Source of the DNA: Erythrobacter sp.
GTDB lineage: Bacteria > Pseudomonadota > Alphaproteobacteria > Sphingomonadales > Sphingomonadaceae
Length of the DNA: 64,000 nt
NCBI RefSeq assembly: GCF_030066995.1
Contig: NZ_JASJAP010000003.1
Location: 1-64,000, forward strand
Reading direction: 5' to 3'
The position numbers and the translations under genes were made by a program. The notes under the pieces were generated by a model. That model saw nothing but the letters and a program-made list of their open reading frames with translations, searched no databases and was not told the origin of the DNA. This document shows, one piece after another, positions 44,254 to 51,556 of this stretch. Position 1 is the first letter of the stretch, and the number at the start of each line of letters is the position of its first letter.

Positions 44254-45363
44254 ATGCGACTGGCTATGCGTCTCCCGCCCAAGAAGAGTGACAACGGCGC
44301 TTTCGACGCGGGCGATCCGCGCGAGGGTGAAAGCGCGGAGATCATCGATCTCGCCAGCCGCAGCGCCTTTCCCGCGGTCACGGATCGCAAGTCGAAAACC
44401 GACGGGCTGGGCCTCGCCGCCGGTGTCGCCATTGTCGGCGCTCTGGGCGCGGTCACGCTGTGGAGCATGAACGCAGCCCAGGTTCCCGAGCCTGAGACGA
44501 TCGGCAGCGCGCAAGTCGCAGCCGCTGCGCCAGCGCCCGCTCCGGTGGCGCCGCAGCCGGTTAGCCCTGAGCCCGCGCCGCGTCGCCCCGATCCGACGCC
44601 CGCGCCGATCCTCACCCGCGCACCGGACACAAACCCGGCTCTCGCGAGCAACCCCTATGCCAGCCCGATCATGCCCTATGACGCAAGCGTGCCCGCCAAC
44701 AGCGCCGTCGCCGCGCCGCCAGCGGTCGGCGGCGGGGCTCCGGCCACCGGCGCGCAAGCAGGGGCCGTGGCGGGATCGGCGGCGGCCTTTGCCAGCTCGA
44801 TCGGCGGAGTGGGCGGCGCGCCGGTGCAGGCGACGCCGATGACCAACCCCTCGACCACGGTCACGCAAGGCACTCTGATTCCCGCCGTACTCGAAACCGC
44901 GATCAACACCGACGTGCCCGGCTATGTGCGCGCGGTGGTGAGCCAGGATGTGCGCAGTTTTGATGGAACGCGCATTCTCGTCCCGCGCTCTTCGCGCTTG
45001 ATCGGGCAGTACCAGTCGGGCGTCCAGCAGGGGCAAAAGCGCGCCTATGTGATCTGGACCCGCCTGATCCGTCCCGATGGTGTGTCGGTCAATCTCGCCT
45101 CGCCCGCGGTCGCCTTTGACGGCACAACGGGCCTTGAGGGCGACGTGAACAGCCACTTCTTCAAGCGCTTTGGCTCCTCGATGCTCCTGTCTGTCATCGG
45201 GGGGCTGGGAGGCATTGTTTCGGGCGGCACGTCGGTGTTCCTCGGCGGCGCGCAAACGGCCTCGCCCGACGCCGGCATCAGCCCGACGATCCGCGTGAAG
45301 ATGGGCGAACCCATTCGCGTCTTCACCTCGCGCGATCTCGACTTCAGCACGGTTTCGAACTGA
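44254..45363 (+). CDS. virB10: VirB10/TrbI-type T4SS core protein
   Basis: 369 residues: short cytoplasmic N-terminus, one membrane helix (GLGLAAGVAIVGALGAVTLW), proline-rich periplasmic linker (APAPAPVAPQPVSPEPAPRR), then the TrbI beta-barrel (VTQGTLIPAVLETAINTDVP, VSQDVRSFDGTRILVPRSSR, GLEGDVNSHFFKRFGSSMLL). It spans both membranes and joins the inner and outer complexes. GGAG is 8 bases before the chosen ATG. The gene directly follows virB9 with no virB8 between. Confidence 0.9.
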   Translation: MRLAMRLPPKKSDNGAFDAGDPREGESAEIIDLASRSAFPAVTDRKSKTDGLGLAAGVAIVGALGAVTLWSMNAAQVPEPETIGSAQVAAAAPAPAPVAPQPVSPEPAPRRPDPTPAPILTRAPDTNPALASNPYASPIMPYDASVPANSAVAAPPAVGGGAPATGAQAGAVAGSAAAFASSIGGVGGAPVQATPMTNPSTTVTQGTLIPAVLETAINTDVPGYVRAVVSQDVRSFDGTRILVPRSSRLIGQYQSGVQQGQKRAYVIWTRLIRPDGVSVNLASPAVAFDGTTGLEGDVNSHFFKRFGSSMLLSVIGGLGGIVSGGTSVFLGGAQTASPDAGISPTIRVKMGEPIRVFTSRDLDFSTVSN

Positions 45364-45392
45364 GGCTGCCCCCGCATGCTGGCCCGTCGATC

Positions 45393-46442
45393 ATGAGCGC
45401 CGATATCCATCCTCTCCCCTCATCCGGCGAGGGCGCGTCGGCGGCCCGGTTGCCGGAAGAGCCGACCAGCAGCCTTGAACGGCTGGCCGAGCGCAGCGTC
45501 TATCTCGATGCGTATCTGGAGCCGTTCAAGCGCTGGCTGGATCGCGACACGGTGACCGAAATCATGGTCAACCGGCCGGGCGAGGTGTGGGTCGAGGACG
45601 CCTCGGAAGGCGCCGGGTTTCGCCGGATCGCAACGCCGGAAATCGATGACCGACTGGTGCAGCGGCTTGCCGAACAGGTCGCGCGCGTCAGCCACCAGGG
45701 GATCAACCGCGAACATCCGCTGCTGGGCGCAACGCTGCCCGATGGCGCGCGTATCCAGTTCTGTGGGCCTCCGGCAAGCCGCAAGCACTGGATCATGGCG
45801 ATCCGCCGCCACCGTCGGCTGGACCTGCCGCTTGACGCGTATGACGCCGGTCCCCTTTCGGGCGAGACGCAGGTCGAGATGCCTGACCCCCAGGCGCGGC
45901 CGATCGACTATCTGCGTGAAGCGATCCGCCAGCGCCGCACGATCCTGATTTCCGGCGGGACCAGCACGGGCAAGACGACTTTCCTCAACGCCATGCTAGG
46001 CGAAATCCCGTCCGAAGAGCGCGTCGTATTGGTCGAGGACACACCCGAGCTCAAGTTTCCCGGCGAAAACTGCGTCGGGCTTGTCGCGGTCAAGGGCGAG
46101 CTGGGCGAGGCGAAGGTCACCGCCAACGAGCTGCTTCAGGCCGCCTTGCGCCTGCGGCCCGACCGCATCGTACTGGGCGAACTGCGCGGCGGAGAGAGCG
46201 TGTCCTTCCTGCGTGCGATCAACACCGGCCATCCGGGCAGTTTCTCGACGATCCACGCCAACTCGCTGCGCGGCGCGCTCGAACAATTGTCGCTGATGGT
46301 GATGCAAACCGGGATCGGCCTCACGCGTTCCGACACCATCGCCTACGCGGCGAGCGTGATCGATGTGATCGTCCAGCTGGGCCGCGACGCAAAGGGCAAG
46401 CGCGGGATCACTCAGATTGCCGAGGCGCGCTCGCTCGTTTGA
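45393..46442 (+). CDS. virB11: VirB11-type T4SS ATPase
   Basis: 349-residue hexameric ATPase with Walker A RTILISGGTSTGKTTFLNAM near residue 187, the Asp-box VEDTPELKF, and LRLRPDRIVLGELRGGESVS with GHPGSFSTIHANSLRGALEQ. The N-terminal domain (RWLDRDTVTEIMVNRPGEVW) is typical. It provides energy for pilus or substrate movement. It ends the T4SS group; a 118-base gap then leads to ppk. No virD4 coupling protein or relaxase follows. Confidence 0.92.
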   Translation: MSADIHPLPSSGEGASAARLPEEPTSSLERLAERSVYLDAYLEPFKRWLDRDTVTEIMVNRPGEVWVEDASEGAGFRRIATPEIDDRLVQRLAEQVARVSHQGINREHPLLGATLPDGARIQFCGPPASRKHWIMAIRRHRRLDLPLDAYDAGPLSGETQVEMPDPQARPIDYLREAIRQRRTILISGGTSTGKTTFLNAMLGEIPSEERVVLVEDTPELKFPGENCVGLVAVKGELGEAKVTANELLQAALRLRPDRIVLGELRGGESVSFLRAINTGHPGSFSTIHANSLRGALEQLSLMVMQTGIGLTRSDTIAYAASVIDVIVQLGRDAKGKRGITQIAEARSLV

Positions 46443-46560
46443 GGGGGCGATATCGATTTGACATTCCTGGGGCAGGGCCCAAGTCGTTAGTTGCGTCGTG
46501 TCGGTCGCGCTGCGAGGATCAGACGCATCGACAGCGAAAGGGAAGGGACCAGGCCAGGCG

Positions 46561-48741
46561 ATGAGCAGCGCTCCGATCATCCACGATACGCCCGATACGC
46601 CCGATTTGGGCGCGGCGAGCGATGGCGAGAACTATTTCAACCGCGAGCTGTCCTGGCTGTCGTTCAACGAGCGTGTGCTCGCCGAAGCGGACAACACCGC
46701 CTATCCGCTGCTGGAGAGGCTGCGCTTCCTTTCGATTTCGGGCAGCAATCTTGACGAGTTCATGATGATCCGCGTCGCAGGGCTGGTCGGCCAGGCGCAG
46801 CGCGGGATCGACAAGACCGCGATTGACGGGCGCACGCCCAGCCAGCAACTGGTCGCGATCCGCGCCAAGCTGGCCGAGCTTTCCGAACGCCAGCAGGATA
46901 TCTGGCGCGCGCTGCGCGAGGCGTTGGCAGACAGCGATATCTACATTGCCGACGAACAGCGCATCGAAACGCAGGCGCATGACTGGTTGGCGAATTACTT
47001 TCTTGAAGAGATCCTGCCGGTCATCACGCCGCAAGCGCTCGACCCCGCGCACCCGTTCCCGTTCGTGCAGAACGAGGGGATGGGGCTGCTCTTCACGCTG
47101 ACGCGCGATGCCGACAAGGAACAGCTGATCGAAATGATCCTGATCCCCACCGCGCTGCCGCGTTTCGTTCGCGTGCCCAGCGATATCGCGGGAACCGGAG
47201 AGGCGATCTACATCTCGATTGCGAGCCTCATCCAGCGCTATGCCAAGCGTCTGTTTCCCGGGTTCACTATCGAGGGCGACGGCCTGTTCCGGGTGCTGCG
47301 CGACAGCGATATCGAGATCGAGGAAGAGGCCGAGGATCTGGTGCGCACCTTCCGCAGCGCGATCCAGCGCCGCCGCCGGGGCCAGGTGATCCAGCTCGAA
47401 CTCGAAGAGGATTTCGACCCCCAGGCCGAGGCGATGCTGCTCGAACAGCTCGGCGTGCACGAGGCTGCGGTGATCAAGACCGATGGGATGATCGGGATCG
47501 ACGGGCTTGCCGAGATCGTCTCCGAAGATCGCCCCGATCTCAAGTTCGACGCCTATTCCCCGCGCTATCCCGAACGCGTGCGCGAGCACGATGGCGATGT
47601 TTTCTCCGCCATCCGCGAGAAAGACATCGTGATCCACCACCCCTATGAGAGCTTCGAAGTGGTGGTCGATTTCATCCGGCAGGCCGCGAACGATCCGGAC
47701 GTGGTGGCGATCAAGCAGACGCTCTACCGCGCGGGCTCGCAATCCGCCGTCATCAACGCGTTGATCGAAGCGGCGGAAAACGGCGTGTCGGTCACCGCCG
47801 TGGTCGAATTGAAGGCGCGCTTTGACGAGGAGCAGAACCTCAAATGGGCGACCAAGCTGGAGCGCGCCGGGGTTCAGGTGATCTACGGCTTCACCGACTG
47901 GAAGACCCACGCCAAGACCGCGATGGTGGTGCGGCGCGAGGGCGACAGTTTCCGCACTTACTGCCATTTCGGCACGGGCAATTATCACCCGATCACCGCC
48001 AAGATCTACACCGATATGAGCTTCTTCACCGCCGATCCGCGGCTGGGACGCGACGCGGCGCGGATGATGAATTTCGTCACCGGCTATGTCGAGCCCAAGG
48101 ATCTTGAACTCATCAAGATCGCCCCGCTCGATCTTCGTGAAGAGCTGTACCGGCGCATCGATACCGAGATTGCCAACGCGCAAAAGGGCAAGCCCGCCGC
48201 GATCTGGATGAAGTGCAACCAGATCACCGACAAGGGGATGATCGACCGGCTCTACGCCGCGAGCCAGGCGGGTGTCTCGGTCGAACTGGTGGTGCGCGGC
48301 ATTTGCTGTCTGAAGCCGGGCGAACCGGGTTTGTCCGAGAACATTCGCGTCAAATCGATCATCGGTCGTTTCCTCGAACACAGCCGCATTTACGCCTTTG
48401 CCGATGGTCGCCCCATGCCCGGCGCGCAATCGGCCGTCTTCATCTCGTCGGCCGATCTGATGGGCCGCAATCTTGATCGCCGGGTCGAAAGCCTGATCCC
48501 GATCCTCAACCGCACGGTCCACGATCAGGTGCTCCAGCAAGTGCTGCTCGCCAACATGCTCGACACCGAGCAGAGCTGGTGGCTCAACGCCGATGGCACC
48601 TATTCGCGGGTCGAGCCGGGCGAGAAGCCGTTCAACTGCCATCGCTATTTCATGACCAACCCCTCGCTTTCCGGGCGCGGAGGTGCTTTGGAGGCCGGAG
48701 GCGTTCCCAAATTGTCGCTGCGCAAGGGTCGAAGCGGCTGA
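46561..48741 (+). CDS. ppk1: Polyphosphate kinase 1
   Basis: 726 residues. It makes polyphosphate from ATP. The N-terminus has NYFNRELSWLSFNERVLAEA and the catalytic His is in CHFGTGNYHPITAKIYTDMS near residue 470. LIEAAENGVSVTAVVELKAR and the PLD-like C-terminal domains follow. The start at ATG 46561 is preferred over a GTG 63 bases upstream because it fits the family N-terminus. The ribosome site is weak. The ppx gene follows, a usual partner. Confidence 0.94.
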   Translation: MSSAPIIHDTPDTPDLGAASDGENYFNRELSWLSFNERVLAEADNTAYPLLERLRFLSISGSNLDEFMMIRVAGLVGQAQRGIDKTAIDGRTPSQQLVAIRAKLAELSERQQDIWRALREALADSDIYIADEQRIETQAHDWLANYFLEEILPVITPQALDPAHPFPFVQNEGMGLLFTLTRDADKEQLIEMILIPTALPRFVRVPSDIAGTGEAIYISIASLIQRYAKRLFPGFTIEGDGLFRVLRDSDIEIEEEAEDLVRTFRSAIQRRRRGQVIQLELEEDFDPQAEAMLLEQLGVHEAAVIKTDGMIGIDGLAEIVSEDRPDLKFDAYSPRYPERVREHDGDVFSAIREKDIVIHHPYESFEVVVDFIRQAANDPDVVAIKQTLYRAGSQSAVINALIEAAENGVSVTAVVELKARFDEEQNLKWATKLERAGVQVIYGFTDWKTHAKTAMVVRREGDSFRTYCHFGTGNYHPITAKIYTDMSFFTADPRLGRDAARMMNFVTGYVEPKDLELIKIAPLDLREELYRRIDTEIANAQKGKPAAIWMKCNQITDKGMIDRLYAASQAGVSVELVVRGICCLKPGEPGLSENIRVKSIIGRFLEHSRIYAFADGRPMPGAQSAVFISSADLMGRNLDRRVESLIPILNRTVHDQVLQQVLLANMLDTEQSWWLNADGTYSRVEPGEKPFNCHRYFMTNPSLSGRGGALEAGGVPKLSLRKGRSG

Positions 48742-48792
48742 AGGGGACGGGCTTGAGGTCGCTAGCCAGGCGGGGAAGAGCATAAAGACGCG

Positions 48793-50322
48793 ATGAGTTT
48801 CAAACGACGGCGAGAGGAACGCGACGGGGCGTTCTCCGGCAGCGTCGCTGCCCGGGCAATTATCGATATCGGTTCGAACACGGTCCGCCTTGTCGTTTAC
48901 GGCGGTTCGATGCGGGCGCCGAGAGTTCTGCTCAACGAGAAGGTCACCGCCAGGCTTGGCCGGGACATTGCGAAGAACGCGACGCTCGCGCCCGAGGCGA
49001 TCGAGATCGCTATGCAGGGCCTGCGGCGGTTCACGCTTCTGCTGAAGGACCTTGGCGTTTCCGACGTGGAGACCGTCGCCACCGCCGCCGTGCGCGAGGC
49101 GAGCAATGGTGCCGATCTCGTCGCCGAGATCAGGGAGCTTGGCCTCCATCCGCGCATTCTGAGCGGGGAAGAGGAAGCGATCCTGAGCGCCCACGGCGTT
49201 GCGGGCGCGTTTCCGGGCGCTGAGGGTATTGTTGCCGACCTTGGCGGAGGCAGCCTTGAGCTTGTCAACCTTGCCAAGGGCGATGTGAGCCACCCGATCA
49301 CCCTCCCTCTGGGCGCGCTGCGACTGCCGGACTACCGCGAGCGCGCGGACGGATCGGACAGCGCCATGCGCGCCGCGCTCGAGAAGGATCTTGCAAAGGG
49401 GGCCAAGAAGCGCGCCAAGGGCGCAAAGCTGTTTCTTGTCGGCGGCACCTGGCGCGCGATGTCGGTCTTTGCGATGCAGGCGCAAGGGCACCCGTTGAGC
49501 GATCCGCACGGGCTCTCGCTCAGCGCCAAGCGGGCGATGAGCCTTACCAAAGCGCTGGGCGAAGAAACGCCCGAGAGCCTCAAGGCGCGCGAACGCATCT
49601 CGACCATGCGGGCCGAACGGTTGCCCGATGCGGCCATCCTCTTGCAGGCGCTGCTTGCGACGCTGAAGCCGAGCCGGGTGGTGTTTTCCTCGTGGGGTCT
49701 TCGCGAAGGGATACTTCATGACAGCCTTGCGCCCGAGGCCCGCGCGCAGGACCCGCTGCTCGCTGGCGTGTCCACCTTTGCCGCCGGGCGCGGCGCTCCG
49801 CCGACCCTGGCGGCGCGGATGGCCAGCTGGACGCTCGACGCCGCGCCCGCGCGCGATCACGGGAATGAGCGGCTGCGTCTGGCGGCGACCATGCTGTCGC
49901 TCGCCTCGATGCAGATCGAGCCCAATATCCGCTTGCCCCAGGCGATCGATTGGGCGCTGCAAAAGCGCTGGATTGCGATAAGCGGCGCGGAACGCGCCAT
50001 GCTGGCGGCCGCGATTGCGGCGAACGGCAACGCGCTCGATCTGGACGAGCGGGTCCGCGCCCTGGCGAGCGAGGCGGCGCTCGACGAAGCGATAAACTGG
50101 GGCCTTAGCGTGCGGCTTGCGCGCCGGCTGGGCGCCAATTCGCGGCGGTCGCTTGAAATGAGCCGCCTGGTGCTTGAAGAGGATGCGCTGGTGCTGCGCC
50201 TCGCGCAAAGCCACGCGGCGCTCGCCAGCGGCCCGGTCGAAAAGGACATGAAGCTCCTGGCGGGCCGCCTCAACCTGATCCCGCGGGTGGATATCGTGGC
50301 CGACGACGCACTGCGCAACTAG
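48793..50322 (+). CDS. ppx: Exopolyphosphatase/Ppx-GppA
   Basis: 509-residue phosphatase of the actin-like ASKHA fold. It cleaves terminal phosphates from polyphosphate or pppGpp. It has ARAIIDIGSNTVRLVVYGGS near residue 24, VATAAVREASNGADLVAEIR, GEEEAILSAHGVAG and VADLGGGSLELVNLAKGDVS. The C-terminal HD-like half extends the chain. It follows ppk by about 50 bases, giving a kinase-phosphatase pair. Confidence 0.93.
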   Translation: MSFKRRREERDGAFSGSVAARAIIDIGSNTVRLVVYGGSMRAPRVLLNEKVTARLGRDIAKNATLAPEAIEIAMQGLRRFTLLLKDLGVSDVETVATAAVREASNGADLVAEIRELGLHPRILSGEEEAILSAHGVAGAFPGAEGIVADLGGGSLELVNLAKGDVSHPITLPLGALRLPDYRERADGSDSAMRAALEKDLAKGAKKRAKGAKLFLVGGTWRAMSVFAMQAQGHPLSDPHGLSLSAKRAMSLTKALGEETPESLKARERISTMRAERLPDAAILLQALLATLKPSRVVFSSWGLREGILHDSLAPEARAQDPLLAGVSTFAAGRGAPPTLAARMASWTLDAAPARDHGNERLRLAATMLSLASMQIEPNIRLPQAIDWALQKRWIAISGAERAMLAAAIAANGNALDLDERVRALASEAALDEAINWGLSVRLARRLGANSRRSLEMSRLVLEEDALVLRLAQSHAALASGPVEKDMKLLAGRLNLIPRVDIVADDALRN

Positions 50323-50327
50323 GCGGC

Positions 50328-51203
50328 CTAGGCGCGTTTCTCACGACCTGAAAATGGCGAGAAATCGGTCTCGGTGTCGAACAGATCGACCCCTTCGGCG
50401 CGTTTGAGCCAACCGACCACCGCGTATGTCACCGGGGTCAGCGCCGCTTCCCAGAAGACCTTGAGCAGCCAGTTGGTGACCATCACCGTCACCACCGCCT
50501 CGCTCGTCCAGATGCCGTAGAAGGCAACGGGGTAGAAGATCAGGCTGTCGACGCCCTGGCCTACCACGGTCGAACCGATCGTGCGGGTCCATAAGGCGCG
50601 GCCTTTGGTCCACACCTTCATCTTGGCCATGACATAGGAATTGACGAACTCGCCCGCCCAGAACGCGACGATCGAGGCAACCACGATGCGCCACGTGCTG
50701 CCAAAGACGCTCTCATAGGTCTGCTGGCAGATGGCACCGGAAGGGCCGCCGGGATCGATGGTGGAGGCGAGGGGGCCGGGCGGGGTGTCGAACCCGCTCG
50801 CCGCGCAGGTCCAGCCGTCGAAGGCGGGCAGGCTGACGACGACATAGCTCATGAACGCAAGGAAGATCATCGCCGCAAAGCCCGTCCAGATCACCCGGCG
50901 CGCGCGGGCAAAGCCGTAAATCTCGGTCAGCACATCGCCGATGACATAGCCCAGCGGAAAGAACAGGATCCCCGCGCCATAGATGAACACCCCGTCCGCC
51001 GCCGGCCACCAGCCGCTTGGCCACCAGCTCACCTCCACATAGGTGAGCTTGGCCGCCCCGATGATGTTGGAGAGCAGCAGGATTGCGACAAACGCCGCCA
51101 TGACAAAGTCGTAGAACCGGAAAGTCACCGGGGCGGTGTCGATGGCAACGATATTGTCGGTGGGGTCTACGTCGTATTCGGGGGGAAGAGTGGTCTTTTC
51201 CAT
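50328..51203 (-). CDS. Queuosine precursor transporter (VUT/YhhQ family)
   Basis: 291-residue inner-membrane protein of the queuosine precursor transporter family, which imports 7-deazaguanine precursors for tRNA modification. Hydrophobic segments include FVMAAFVAILLLSNIIGAAK, IYGAGILFFPLGYVIGDVLT, AMIFLAFMSYVVVSLPAF and VVASIVAFWAGEFVNSYVMA. The insertion after residue 120 with two cysteines is unusual for the family. It is convergent with ppx (6-base gap). Confidence 0.85.
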   Translation of the reverse strand: MEKTTLPPEYDVDPTDNIVAIDTAPVTFRFYDFVMAAFVAILLLSNIIGAAKLTYVEVSWWPSGWWPAADGVFIYGAGILFFPLGYVIGDVLTEIYGFARARRVIWTGFAAMIFLAFMSYVVVSLPAFDGWTCAASGFDTPPGPLASTIDPGGPSGAICQQTYESVFGSTWRIVVASIVAFWAGEFVNSYVMAKMKVWTKGRALWTRTIGSTVVGQGVDSLIFYPVAFYGIWTSEAVVTVMVTNWLLKVFWEAALTPVTYAVVGWLKRAEGVDLFDTETDFSPFSGREKRA

Positions 51204-51265
51204 GCCTTGCGGCCCCTAGCGCGATTCCCATGGCGGCGAAAGCGCGCTAAGGGCCTCTTCGGCGC

Positions 51266-51342
51266 GCGCCCTTAGCTCATCTGGATAGAGCGCGAGACTT
51301 CTAATCTTGAGGTAGTAGGTTCGAGTCCTACAGGGCGCGCCA
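51266..51342 (+). tRNA. tRNA-Arg (anticodon UCU)
   Basis: A complete 77-base cloverleaf: acceptor 5' GCGCCCT pairs with AGGGCGC, then G and encoded CCA. The anticodon stem CGAGA/TCTTG holds loop CTTCTAA, giving anticodon TCT (reads AGA/AGG). The T arm contains GTAGGTTCGAGTCCTAC. It is likely needed for rare Arg codons in this high-GC genome. Confidence 0.93.
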
Positions 51343-51363
51343 ATTTCACTTCGTTCAAATCGC

Positions 51364-51411
51364 GCGCCCTTGCCTTTGTCTGGTTCGGACTTCGTCCTCT
51401 AGGGCGCGCCA
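51364..51411 (+). other. Mini-tRNA-like remnant after tRNA-Arg
   Basis: GCGCCCT (51364) and AGGGCGC-G-CCA (51401-51411) form the same seven-base-pair acceptor stem, discriminator and CCA as the tRNA upstream, but only 30 bases lie between them, including a small GGAC-TTC-GTCC stem. D and anticodon arms are missing. It is either a deletion relic of a duplicated tRNA, or a partial repeat left by integration. Confidence 0.55.
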
Positions 51412-51556
51412 TTTCATCTCTTTCCTCGCCGCTGTTCCCTTCGCCCGGACGCGGGCCGGGCTGCGGGGCGGGCTGGGGGGCGGCTGCGGGCGAGCGGTCG
51501 CTCTTGCGAACCTTTTCGGGTTCGGGCGCTCGTACGATCGGTTGCCTTTGCGCGGT

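Noticed and set aside
46519..50214. A 1231-residue open frame on the minus strand over ppk and ppx
   Set aside because: It is the antisense of two well-conserved genes; long stop-free antisense frames are common in high-GC DNA with this codon bias, and the product has no family features.
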